DNA of 64,000 nt from Chloroflexota bacterium (GTDB lineage: Bacteria > Chloroflexota > Anaerolineae > SpSt-313). The stretch lies in the NCBI GenBank assembly GCA_029553955.1, contig JAKPJZ010000093.1, forward strand, positions 19,887 to 83,886, read 5' to 3'. The position numbers and the translations under genes are program-made. The notes under the pieces are model-generated. The model did no database searches. It was not told the origin of the DNA and saw only the letters and a list, made by a program, of their open reading frames with translations. Positions 1-7,656 of the stretch are shown piece by piece (positions within the stretch are counted from its first letter, which is position 1; every line of letters begins with the position of its first letter).

Positions 1-271
1 GCTCGATGCCGGCCAGGAATACGAGCACCCCCGCCGCGCCCATGGCAAAGGGGATCACTAGCCGCCCCGAACCGAACGCCTGGCCCAGCCTCTTCAGCCA
101 GGCATCGGTCACGTCGCTATGGCTGATCGAAAGCAGGCTGAGCAGGGTGAGCAGCGCCGCCATGAACAGCGCCAGGCCCGCGATCTGCTTCTTGGCCGCC
201 GGCGAAAGGCGGATCGACGACCCGCCGGCTCTTGCTTTGCTGCTGCGCTTTCTGCTCTTGGCTTTCGACAT
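1..271 (-). CDS. FtsK/SpoIIIE-like DNA translocase, N-terminus (partial)
   Basis: The reading frame runs off the left edge of the window, so only the first 90 residues are visible. They form a basic, Lys/Arg/Ser-rich start (about residues 1-30), then one hydrophobic segment (about 32-48), a short polar loop with an SHSDVTDAW-like stretch, and the start of a second hydrophobic segment (about 72-88). This matches the N-terminal membrane anchor of FtsK/SpoIIIE translocases, which pump DNA through the division septum. The ATPase motor would lie outside the window, so the call rests on topology and local resemblance only. Any membrane protein with a basic N-terminus is a possible alternative. A TATACT -10 box lies upstream at 354-359 (minus strand). 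Confidence 0.5.
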   Translation of the reverse strand, partial: MSKAKSRKRSSKARAGGSSIRLSPAAKKQIAGLALFMAALLTLLSLLSISHSDVTDAWLKRLGQAFGSGRLVIPFAMGAAGVLVFLAGIE

Positions 272-337
272 CCTCGATTGGCTCCACTCGTAGACTGGAA
301 AACCCCGTCGCCATCGCCGGGCTGGGTAGGACGTATG

Positions 338-356
338 TACTACACTCTCTGTAGTA
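338..356. promoter_or_regulatory. Operator-like palindrome over a minus-strand -10 box
   Basis: TACTACA and TGTAGTA form a perfect 7-bp dyad around a 5-bp spacer. The right arm overlaps TATACT (354-359, minus strand), a likely -10 for the FtsK-like gene. The TACA/TGTA core resembles BlaI/MecI/CopY-family operators. Repressor identity is inference. Confidence 0.5.
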
Positions 357-419
357 TAGCACAACTGCACGCCTCCGGAAAGCAGCGCGGTGAGGTGTGG
401 CATCCTTCGCGCTCCCCCC

Positions 420-450
420 TTGACTCTGACGCTACGTTATAGTGTACAAT
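420..450 (+). promoter_or_regulatory. MerR-type promoter with 19-bp spacer
   Basis: TTGACT (420-425) and TACAAT (445-450) are separated by 19 bp, the over-long spacing typical of MerR-activated promoters. The imperfect dyad ACTCTGACG-CTA-CGTTATAGT (423-443, 7 of 9 pairs) lies between the boxes. The adjacent MerR protein is therefore likely to activate its own gene. Confidence 0.7.
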
Positions 451-468
451 ACCCTGCAGGAGGTTGCG

Positions 469-1230
469 ATGAGGGCCTACAGCATCAGCCAATTGGCGCG
501 CCTGGCCGGGGTGAGCGTGCGCATGCTGCACCACTATGATCAGATCGGGCTGCTCAGGCCGTCGGCCCGGACCGCGGCGGGCTACCGGCTGTACGAGGAG
601 CAGGACCTGCTGCGCCTGCAGCAGATCCTCTTCTTCAAAGAGCTCGACCTGCCGCTCGGCGAGATCGGCCGCATCCTCGACGACCCCGGCTTTGACCAAC
701 TGCGCGCCCTCGAGCAGCACCGGCAACTGCTGCAGCAGCGCATGGTGCGGCTGACGCGCCTCCTGAACACGATAGACCGCACGATCATCAAGCTGACGGA
801 GGACAGCATGGCACTGAGCGACGAAGAGCTGTACGAAGGCTTCGCGAAGGAGCAGATCGAGCGCTACCAGCGTGAAGCGCGCGAGATGTATGACCCCGCC
901 CTGGTAGCCGAGGCGGAGCGCCGCGTGCGGCGCATGTCGAAGGAGCAATGGCAGGCCCTCAAGGCCGAGGGCGACGAGGTCACGCGCGGCCTCGCGGCCC
1001 TGGCCGACCGCGACCCCAGCGACCCCGAGGTGCAGGCACTCATCGCGCGGCACTATGCCTGGCTCGAGCACTTTTATACCCCTACCGCCGAGGTCTACCG
1101 CGGCCTGGGCCGGCTCTATGTCGAGCACCCCGAGTTCCGGGCGACCTACGACCGCTACCGCCCCGGCCTGGCCGCGTTCATGTGTGCGGCCATGGCCTAC
1201 TACGCCGACACCGTCCTCGCCAGCAAATAG
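469..1230 (+). CDS. MerR-family regulator with TipAS ligand domain
   Basis: This is a transcription factor of about 253 residues. The N-terminal winged helix-turn-helix begins MRAYSISQLARLAGVSVRML and carries the family signature HHYDQIGLLRPSARTAAGYR. A dimerisation helix follows (about 75-110). The remaining 130 residues match the TipAS drug-recognition domain, with EELYEGF and HYAWLEHFYTPTAEVYRGLG-type motifs. TipA-type proteins bind antibiotics or other ligands and activate promoters with long spacers. The start at 469 is preferred over an upstream ATG (442) because AGGAGG (458-463) sits 5 bp before it and the 442 start would overlap the -10 box. It appears monocistronic, so autoregulation through the 19-bp-spacer promoter is the clearest prediction. 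Confidence 0.9.
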   Translation: MRAYSISQLARLAGVSVRMLHHYDQIGLLRPSARTAAGYRLYEEQDLLRLQQILFFKELDLPLGEIGRILDDPGFDQLRALEQHRQLLQQRMVRLTRLLNTIDRTIIKLTEDSMALSDEELYEGFAKEQIERYQREAREMYDPALVAEAERRVRRMSKEQWQALKAEGDEVTRGLAALADRDPSDPEVQALIARHYAWLEHFYTPTAEVYRGLGRLYVEHPEFRATYDRYRPGLAAFMCAAMAYYADTVLASK

Positions 1231-1330
1231 TCTGGCGCCGAGCAGCCTGTCGGGGAGCCATCCAGTTACGCTCAGCGTCCTGGTCGCAGCCGGGCACTTG
1301 CTCTGCTAGCGCCCGGCGCTCACCAGGAAT

Positions 1331-1410
1331 GGGGGTTTTGATGGGCGGTTGAGGGCGGGCTGCTGCCCCGCGGGGCAGCAGCCCGCCCTCAACCGCCCAT
1401 CAAAACCCCC
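1331..1410. repeat. 80-bp perfect palindrome, GGGGGTTTTG...CAAAACCCCC
   Basis: Two 40-bp arms are exactly complementary with no loop, centred at 1370/1371. It lies between the MerR gene and the arabinofuranosidase and is the first of five large intergenic palindromes with GGGG outer ends. No run of T follows, so it is not a textbook Rho-independent terminator. The rest of 1231-1592 holds GC-rich flank sequence and a promoter. Confidence 0.95.
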
Positions 1411-1530
1411 AGATACCGGGCCAGTACCGGGCTCGCGCGAAGCAGAGAACCCGGCCACCACCTTGGGGAGGTCTGTGCCGGCTACGGCGGAGCAGATCGC
1501 CCGGACAGCCCGAATTGCACTGGAATCCGG

Positions 1531-1559
1531 TTGCAGCGCCCATAGGCCGATGGTACAAT
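1531..1559 (+). promoter_or_regulatory. Sigma-70-type promoter for the arabinofuranosidase
   Basis: TTGCAG (1531-1536) and TACAAT (1554-1559) have a 17-bp spacer and lie about 34 bp upstream of the chosen start. Confidence 0.6.
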
Positions 1560-1592
1560 CGCACCTCAGACGCTCCGGAGGATGGCGCTTCC

Positions 1593-3524
1593 ATGCAGGC
1601 GAACGTTCGCGTGCACGCCGGCCAGGTCATCGGCCGCGTGGACCCCAACCTCTTTGGCCACTTTATCGAGCACCTGGGCCGCTGCGTCTATGGCGGCCTG
1701 TGGGCCGAGATGCTCTGCAACCGCAAGTTCAGCGGCCCCGACGTCGAAGAGTTCGGCGTCGTCACCCCCTGGCAGTCGGTGGGTCGCGCCGCGGGTATCT
1801 TTCTCAACCACGACAACACCACCTTTTACACCGGCAACCAGTCGCAAAAGATCGTGGCGCGTACGGACCCCGGCACGCCCCACGGCGTGCGCCAGGGGCC
1901 GCTCGCCCTGCAGTGCGGCCGGCATTACCGGCTGCGCCTGGTCGTCTGCCAACAGGGGCTGCGCGGCCCGCTACGCTTCGCGCTCGAGAACGAGGCCGGC
2001 CAACCCTATCTCGAGGAAGAGTGCCTCTGCGAGGAGGGCGACTGGCACCGCCACGAGGCCAGCCTTGTCTGCCCGGTGGATGACCCCACCGGCTACCTGG
2101 CCATCACCTTCCGCGGCACCGGCACGGTCTGGCTGGGCGCCGTCTCGCTCATGCCCGAAGATAGCCTGGCCGGCTGGCGGCCCGACGTGGTGCAGGCGGT
2201 GCGCGACCTGCGCCCGCCCCTTGTGCGCTGGCCGGGGGGCAATTTCGCCTCGGCCTACCACTGGCGCGACGGCATCGGCCCGCGCGACCGCCGCCCCACG
2301 CGGCTCGACCCGGTGTGGAACGCGCTCGAGCCCAACGATGTGGGCACCGACGAGTTTATGGCCCTCTGCCGCATCCTCGAGACCGAACCCTACCTGGCGG
2401 TGAACGTGGGCTCGGGCACGCCCGAAGAGGCCGCGGCGTGGGTGGAGTACTGCAACGGCCCACCCGAGAGCGCCTTCGGCCGCCTGCGCGCCGAGAACGG
2501 CCACCCCGCGCCCTACGGCGTGCGCTACTGGGGCGTGGGCAACGAGACCTACGGCAACTGGCAGTACGGCCACGTCGACGCCGAGACCTATGCGCGCCAG
2601 TGCGTGGCCTTTGCCGGCGCCATGCGCGCGGTGGACCCCCACATCAAGCTCATCGCCGTGGGCGCCCACGAGTACGAGGCGCCCGAATGGAACCGCTCGG
2701 TGCTCGAGACCGCCGGCCGCCACGTCCAGTACCTCAGCCTGCACCACTATGTGCCCGGCGAGATGCCCCGCGGCATCGAGCCCACCCACGACGAGCTGTA
2801 CCCGGTAATCGTGGCCGGGCCCGAGCGGGTGGAGGAACTGCTGCACCAGGCCGAGGAGGCCATCGCGCAGGCTGGGCTCGCCGGGCAGGTATCGATCGCC
2901 TTTGACGAGTGGAACGTATGGGTACACGCGCACTATGAGTGCGCCTGGGAAGAGCCGTACCTGCTGCGCGACGGGCTCTACGCCGCGAGCATCTTCAACG
3001 TCCTCTACCGCGAGTGCCGCCACGTGACGATGGCCAACCTGGCGCAACTGGTGAACGTGCTCGGCGCCATCTATACCACGCCGACGGGGCTCTTCCTCAC
3101 CCCCATCTACCTCGCCTGCCGCCTGCACCGCGACCACAGCGGCCCGGTGAGCCTCCACACCGAGGTCGACAGCCCCACCTTCGACGCCAGGCCCATGGGC
3201 CGCTTCATGCCGCCGCGCCTGGGCGCCCGCTACGTCGACGCGGCGGCCACGCTCGACGAGGAACGCCGCACGCTCTACCTCTCGGTCGTCAACCGCCACC
3301 GCTCGGAACCCGCCGAGGTGCAGGTGCAGATCGAAGGCACCTCGGTGCAGCTCGAAGGCGCCGGCCACGACCTCAACGGCCCCAGCGCCCTCAGCGGCAA
3401 CTCCATCACCAACCCCGACGTGGTCCGCGTGCAGCCCATCACCCCCTTCCTCGCGGGCAACCGCTTCACCTACACCTTCCCCGCCCACTCGGCGACGGTG
3501 ATGGAGCTGCGGCTGGCGGAGTGA
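1593..3524 (+). CDS. abfA: GH51 alpha-L-arabinofuranosidase
   Basis: This 643-residue glycoside hydrolase removes terminal alpha-L-arabinofuranosyl groups from arabinan or arabinoxylan fragments. The N-terminus (about 1-210) is a carbohydrate-binding-like beta region. The catalytic TIM barrel follows: the acid/base is Glu318 in GVGNETYGNWQ and the nucleophile is Glu439 in AFDEWNVWV, 121 residues apart as is usual for the family. A C-terminal beta domain ends the protein (about 550-643). No signal peptide is visible, so it is probably cytoplasmic and acts on imported oligosaccharides. The start at 1593 has GGAGGA 10 bp upstream. An in-frame ATG at 1515 would lie upstream of the predicted promoter. 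No sugar transporter adjoins it. Confidence 0.93.
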   Translation: MQANVRVHAGQVIGRVDPNLFGHFIEHLGRCVYGGLWAEMLCNRKFSGPDVEEFGVVTPWQSVGRAAGIFLNHDNTTFYTGNQSQKIVARTDPGTPHGVRQGPLALQCGRHYRLRLVVCQQGLRGPLRFALENEAGQPYLEEECLCEEGDWHRHEASLVCPVDDPTGYLAITFRGTGTVWLGAVSLMPEDSLAGWRPDVVQAVRDLRPPLVRWPGGNFASAYHWRDGIGPRDRRPTRLDPVWNALEPNDVGTDEFMALCRILETEPYLAVNVGSGTPEEAAAWVEYCNGPPESAFGRLRAENGHPAPYGVRYWGVGNETYGNWQYGHVDAETYARQCVAFAGAMRAVDPHIKLIAVGAHEYEAPEWNRSVLETAGRHVQYLSLHHYVPGEMPRGIEPTHDELYPVIVAGPERVEELLHQAEEAIAQAGLAGQVSIAFDEWNVWVHAHYECAWEEPYLLRDGLYAASIFNVLYRECRHVTMANLAQLVNVLGAIYTTPTGLFLTPIYLACRLHRDHSGPVSLHTEVDSPTFDARPMGRFMPPRLGARYVDAAATLDEERRTLYLSVVNRHRSEPAEVQVQIEGTSVQLEGAGHDLNGPSALSGNSITNPDVVRVQPITPFLAGNRFTYTFPAHSATVMELRLAE

Positions 3525-3526
3525 GG

Positions 3527-3845
3527 CGTGAGGCGTAAAACGTAATACGTAATGCGTGATGCGTAAGGAGCGCTGTTCGACGCGGATTGCGCTCGCAACT
3601 GCTCAGCCTGTCATTGCGAGTATCCCATGCCGCCGCGCGGCATGTGCAAGCACAGAAACTACTGCTGTCATTGCGAGGAGGCCGCAGCCGACGAAGCAAT
3701 CCCCATGTCTGACGCGGAGATTGCTTCGCTGCGGCTCGCAATGACAGGCTGAGCAGTGACTCGCACTCAACCGATAGGGCTGACAGAACTCGCAACAGGC
3801 GCTGCCATCACGCCTCACGTATCACCCATTACGCACTACGCCTCC
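3527..3845. repeat. Inverted array of degenerate GTGATGCG-like heptamers
   Basis: About six forward units (GTGAGGC, GTAATAC, GTGATGC and variants) occupy 3527-3570. Reverse-complement units (TCACGTATCAC, TTACGCACTACG) occupy 3812-3845. A TCATTGCGAG element (3598-3757) sits in the middle. There is no gene in 3525-4061. Confidence 0.75.
3598..3757. mobile_element. TCATTGCGAG MITE-like element, copy 1
   Basis: A 160-bp non-coding element bounded by perfect 23-bp inverted repeats (ACTGCTCAGCCTGTCATTGC and complement). An internal GAAGCAATC/GATTGCTTC pair and an extra inner TCATTGCGAGG copy make it composite. Its closest relative here is the copy at 62966-63131. Confidence 0.85.
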
Positions 3846-3852
3846 GGCCGAT

Positions 3853-3881
3853 TTGCGGCCACGGCCAGACTCATGTATACT
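3853..3881 (+). promoter_or_regulatory. Promoter of the P-type ATPase leader
   Basis: TTGCGG (3853-3858), 17-bp spacer, TATACT (3876-3881). Transcription should begin near 3888, seven bases before a terminator hairpin. Confidence 0.65.
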
Positions 3882-3894
3882 CACTCACAATACA

Positions 3895-3957
3895 GGCGTC
3901 GGGATCAGGCGAAGGCCGGGCAGACCCGGCCTTCGCCGTCCCCGACGCCCTTTTTTT
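3895..3957 (+). terminator. Rho-independent terminator in the ATPase leader
   Basis: An outer stem GGCGTCGGG/CCCGACGCC (3895-3903, 3941-3949) encloses an inner stem GGCGAAGGCCGGG/CCCGGCCTTCGCC (3908-3920, 3925-3937) with loop CAGA. One C and then seven T (3951-3957) follow. It lies between the promoter and the start codon at 4062, so it must be an attenuator or the end of a short RNA of about 70 nt. Confidence 0.8.
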
Positions 3958-4061
3958 ACCTCCGGCACAGACGCCGGTTGGTTGCCCTCGCGATGCCCGG
4001 TCTGTGGCAGGGCGCAGCGAGTCGCAGTTGGGCCGCAGCCAAATCTGGTAAGGAGCTTACC

Positions 4062-6623
4062 ATGACGACTCGGGCCCTCCCCCACGATAACACCTCTGCC
4101 CACCAACGCAAGCCGTCACCCGGGCTGACTCAGGCCCAGGTGACGGAGGCGCGGCGCACGTACGGCGAAAACGTGCTGCCGAGCGCCAAGGGCGTCACCG
4201 CTTGGTCGATCCTCCTCTCGCAGTTCAAGAGCCCCCTGGTCTACATCATCCTGGTGGCCGCGGGCATTTCGCTGCTGCTGCGCGAGCTCGGCGACTTTGC
4301 CATCATCATGGCGGTCGTCGTCATCGACGTGATCCTGGGCTTTGTGCAAGAGCACCAGGCGCAGCGCACCTACACCGCCCTCAGAAGCCTGCTGCGGCCG
4401 ACGACCACCGTCATCCGTGATGGGCAGCGGCAGGAGATCGAGGTCAAGGACCTGGTGCCGGGCGACCTGGTCGTGCTGACCGCGGGCGAGCACGTGCCCG
4501 CCGACGGCGAGATCATCGAATGCGCCAAGCTCTCGGTAGAGGAGGCCACCCTCACCGGCGAGAGCGAGCCTATCGCCAAGAGCGACGAGGGCGAGCACAG
4601 CCGGGCCTACATGGGCACGACGGTGCTGACCGGCCACGGCCTGATGCAGGTGACGCAGACCGGCATGCGCACCGAGCTGGGCAAGATCGCCAGCAGCCTC
4701 GGCGACTCGGCCGAGGAGGAGACGCCGCTACAGGTGCGCCTGCGCGCCTTTAGCCACACCCTGACCAAGCTGGTCATCGGCGTCACCGTGGTCATCTTTG
4801 CCGTCGGCCTGCTGCGTGGCGGCCTACACCCGGCCAGCATCATGCAGAACCTGGCGCCGATGTTGCGCGTCTCCATCATCCTGGCCATCGCCGCGGTGCC
4901 CGAGGGCCTGCTCATCGCCGTGACCGTGGTGCTCGTGTTGGGCATGCGCAAGATCCTCAAGCGCAACGGCCTGGTGAAGCGGCTGCTCGCGGTCGAGACG
5001 CTGGGCTCGGTGACGGTGATCTGCACCGACAAGACTGGCACGCTCACCGAGGGCCGCATGCGCGTGACCCGCCGGCACCTGCCGCAGCCGCAGCGGGCGC
5101 TGGAAGCGATGATCCTCTGCAACAATCTCGAGGGCCCGGTCGACGCTGCCCTGTGGGACTTGGCCACGGCCGAGCTGGCCCGGCAGCCGCAGGCGCTAGG
5201 CGAGACGTCGGCCGTGAGCGGCGGCCCGCAGGCGGTCGTCGACGCCTCGGAGCGGCTGGCCGAGGAGCCGTTCTCGAGCGAGTGTAAGTTCATGGTCGTC
5301 GCCGCCCGCCTCGGCGCCGCCGCACGCGACTATCTCAAGGGTGCGCCCGAGATCGTGTTGGGCATGTGCCGCGCGAGCGAGGCCGAGCGCGCCGCCATCC
5401 TGGCCGAGGTGGAGCAGTGGGCCAGCGAGGGGCTGCGGCCGCTGGGCCTGGCCTACCGCGATGCCGCACCGCTCGAGGAGCGCAGCGGCTACACCTGGGC
5501 CGGCCTCGTGGCCATGGAGGACCCCATCCGCGCGGGGGTGCGCGAGTCGATCGCCGTGGCGCGCCACGCCGGCATCGAGGTCAAGATGATCACCGGCGAC
5601 TATCGCCGCACCGCCGAGCGCATCGCGCGCAACGTGGGCCTCAGCGTGGGACCGGGGCAGATCATGGAAGGCAGCGAGCTCGCCGCGCTCGACGACGCCG
5701 CCCTGCAGGCGCGCATCGCCGATACCGTCGTCTTTGCGCGCATCCGCCCGCACGACAAGCTGCGCATCGTGCGCGCCCTGCAGGCCCGCGGCGAGGTCAC
5801 GGCCATGATCGGCGATGGCGTGAACGACGCCCCAGCGCTCAAGCGGGCCAACATCGGCGTGGTGGTCGGCACGGCCACCGACGTGGCCAAGGAGACCGCC
5901 GACCTGATCCTGCTCGACAGCAACTTTAAGACGCTGGTGGCGGCGATCGAAGAGGGCCGCGTGATCTTTGAGAACATCCGCAAGGTGGTGGCCTACACCC
6001 TGTCGAACTCGTTCGCCGAGGTGCTGCTCATCTTCGGCGCCATGCTGCTCGGCTGGCCGGCGCCGCTGATGGTGGCGCAGATCCTGTGGATCCACCTTAT
6101 CTGCGACGGGCCGTCGGACATTGTGCTCGGCTTTGAGCCCAAGGAAGAGGGCATCATGGACGAAAAGCCCAAGCCGCTCAGCGAGCCGATCCTGAACCGG
6201 CTGGGGCTGTCGCTCATCGGCGTCATCAGCGTGGCCAGCGCCCTCGTGGGCCTGGCGTTCTTTGGGCACTATTGGCTCTCGCACGGCAACGAGACGGCAG
6301 CGCGCAGCTTTGCCTTCGGCTCGTTTGCCATCAACTCGATGATCTACATCTTTGCCTACCGCAGCCTGCGCCGCTCGATCTTCCGCGTGGGCAGCCTGCG
6401 GCAGAACAAGCCGCTGGCCTGGGCGGTGGCTGCAGGCCTGATCACAGCCCTGGCGGCGATCCTGCTGCCGCAGCTTCGCGCCCTGCTTGGCGTCGTGCCG
6501 CTCGACCCCTCCCAGTGGGCGCTCATCGCCGCCGTGGCGCTCGGCCTGCTCGCCGTGGTCGAAGCGGGCAAGTACTGGGCGAACCACGGCTACCGGCAGG
6601 CAGGCAAGCCGGCGGTGGAGTAG
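4062..6623 (+). CDS. P2-type cation-transporting ATPase
   Basis: This 853-residue membrane pump uses ATP to export a divalent cation, most likely Ca2+ or Mn2+. All core elements are present: an N-terminal cation-ATPase domain, actuator motif TGES at 165-168, PEGL in the ion-binding helix at 280-283, phosphorylation site DKTGT with Asp323, and hinge GDGVND at 584-589. Six C-terminal membrane helices follow. The PEGL motif and overall length fit P2A/P2-like pumps rather than heavy-metal P1B pumps, and there is no CPC motif or metal-binding N-domain. The start at 4062 has AAGGAG 6 bp upstream; the long upstream in-frame extension is repeat DNA. A terminator in the leader suggests control by attenuation. 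Confidence 0.92.
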   Translation: MTTRALPHDNTSAHQRKPSPGLTQAQVTEARRTYGENVLPSAKGVTAWSILLSQFKSPLVYIILVAAGISLLLRELGDFAIIMAVVVIDVILGFVQEHQAQRTYTALRSLLRPTTTVIRDGQRQEIEVKDLVPGDLVVLTAGEHVPADGEIIECAKLSVEEATLTGESEPIAKSDEGEHSRAYMGTTVLTGHGLMQVTQTGMRTELGKIASSLGDSAEEETPLQVRLRAFSHTLTKLVIGVTVVIFAVGLLRGGLHPASIMQNLAPMLRVSIILAIAAVPEGLLIAVTVVLVLGMRKILKRNGLVKRLLAVETLGSVTVICTDKTGTLTEGRMRVTRRHLPQPQRALEAMILCNNLEGPVDAALWDLATAELARQPQALGETSAVSGGPQAVVDASERLAEEPFSSECKFMVVAARLGAAARDYLKGAPEIVLGMCRASEAERAAILAEVEQWASEGLRPLGLAYRDAAPLEERSGYTWAGLVAMEDPIRAGVRESIAVARHAGIEVKMITGDYRRTAERIARNVGLSVGPGQIMEGSELAALDDAALQARIADTVVFARIRPHDKLRIVRALQARGEVTAMIGDGVNDAPALKRANIGVVVGTATDVAKETADLILLDSNFKTLVAAIEEGRVIFENIRKVVAYTLSNSFAEVLLIFGAMLLGWPAPLMVAQILWIHLICDGPSDIVLGFEPKEEGIMDEKPKPLSEPILNRLGLSLIGVISVASALVGLAFFGHYWLSHGNETAARSFAFGSFAINSMIYIFAYRSLRRSIFRVGSLRQNKPLAWAVAAGLITALAAILLPQLRALLGVVPLDPSQWALIAAVALGLLAVVEAGKYWANHGYRQAGKPAVE

Positions 6624-6716
6624 GCTGCACGCCGGCTCCCCCGCTTCGCTGTCGTCCCCTGGGCGCGGACAAGCCGGCATAGGCTCATGTCCTCGTGAGC
6701 CCGGCTCCAGCCGGGA

Positions 6717-6794
6717 GGGGTTTTTGTGGAGCATTGGCCGGAGCGTGGCCGCCCGCGGGCGGCCACGCTCCGGCCAATGCTCCACAAAAACCCC
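6717..6794. repeat. 78-bp perfect palindrome, GGGGTTTTTG...CAAAAACCCC
   Basis: Perfect 39-bp arms with no loop. It is preceded by a small CCCGGCTCCAGCCGGGA hairpin and followed by a conserved flank (GGGTCCGTTCCGG...GCGAAG...GCCCGGAT, about 6800-6835) seen beside other palindromes. It lies 3' of the ATPase gene. 6624-6956 contains no gene. Confidence 0.95.
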
Positions 6795-6886
6795 TACAGA
6801 GGGTCCGTTCCGGTGCCGTGCGAAGCCTTTTGCCCGGATGGCGTGCCCTGGCGACAAGTACGGCTGGAGAACGGCAGCTCCGGGGA

Positions 6887-6919
6887 TAACAAAAGGGGGC
6901 GACGTTCCCGTCACCCCCT
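6887..6919 (-). terminator. Terminator of the zinc-ribbon gene
   Basis: Read on the minus strand, AGGGGGTGACG-GGAA-CGTCGCCCCCT forms a stem with one G-T pair and is followed by TTTTGTT. It lies 37 bp past the stop codon of the gene at 6957-7361. Confidence 0.8.
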
Positions 6920-6956
6920 GTGGGTCACTGCCGGGCCAACCGGCCGGCGCTGCGGT

Positions 6957-7361
6957 CTACCAGCGATCGCTGTAGCGGTCGTTGTTGCGACCGTTGCCGC
7001 GGCCGCGGCCGCCGAAACCACCGGAACGCCCGCTGCCCGAGCGGCGCTGCGAGCCGGCACCGCCGCCGGCGGGGCGCTCTGCCGAGAAGCAATCCGAGCA
7101 ATAGACTGGGCGGTCGCCACGGGGCTCGAAAGGCACCTGGGTGGGCTTGCCACAGCGGCCACACACGGCCGGGTGCATCTCGCGCTCACGCGAGGCCGTG
7201 GGCCGGTCTTCGCCACGGGTGCTCCTGCGAGCCGCACGGCAACTGGAGCAGCGGATGGGCTCGCTAAAGCCCTTCTCAGCAAAGAACTCTTGCTCACCGG
7301 CGGTGAACACGAATTCCTGGCCGCAATCGCGGCACTTGAGGATCTTGTCTTGCACGATCAT
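6957..7361 (-). CDS. Zinc-ribbon protein with Gly/Arg-rich tail
   Basis: This 134-residue protein has two treble-clef/zinc-ribbon modules. The first is CRDCGQEFVF...IRCSSCRAAR (about residues 10-44) and the second is CGRCGKPTQVPFEP...VYCSDCF (about 67-93). A low-complexity tail rich in Gly, Arg, Ser and Asn follows, like RGG-type RNA-binding tails. Proteins of this architecture are common in Chloroflexota and have no assigned role; nucleic-acid binding is a reasonable inference. The start has an AGGAG site about 5 bp upstream. It is convergent with the ATPase and has its own terminator. Confidence 0.8.
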   Translation of the reverse strand: MIVQDKILKCRDCGQEFVFTAGEQEFFAEKGFSEPIRCSSCRAARRSTRGEDRPTASREREMHPAVCGRCGKPTQVPFEPRGDRPVYCSDCFSAERPAGGGAGSQRRSGSGRSGGFGGRGRGNGRNNDRYSDRW

Positions 7362-7570
7362 GATCTCCTGATGTATGAGCTTGTACCTTCCGCAGCGCTT
7401 GCACGATCAGGAGACATGAGTATTGCTGGTGACATTACTTCACGGACCTATCGCTCTTTGCTCTTATGCGAAAGTACAGCCTCGCTATTGTACGCCAACT
7501 GACCCCGAAGTGCAAACGGAGTACCTGCCAAATGTGTCGCCGATCTTTTGGGCGCCAACATGGCTCCGCT

Positions 7571-7623
7571 GTGAGACACAAGCGGCGCTCCGGTCGATGG
7601 CCGGAGCGCCGCTTGTGTCTCAC
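7571..7623. repeat. Perfect hairpin, 23-bp arms, 7-nt loop
   Basis: GTGAGACACAAGCGGCGCTC and three more bases pair exactly with 7601-7623. It lies 34 bp beyond the stop of the HlyD-type gene (minus strand) and is a probable terminator or 3' stabiliser. GCATCACG-type heptamers follow at 7620-7646. The remainder of 7362-7656 shows no gene. Confidence 0.9.
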
Positions 7624-7656
7624 GCATCACGCACCACGCATCACGTTCCCCGCGCC

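Noticed and set aside
1971..3488. 500-codon antisense frame over the arabinofuranosidase
   Set aside because: Composition is Val/Gly/His/Arg-rich as expected of a shadow, and the sense strand has intact GH51 active-site motifs.
5196..6914. 572-codon antisense frame over the P-type ATPase
   Set aside because: Shadow of a fully motif-supported gene; it crosses the palindrome at 6717-6794.
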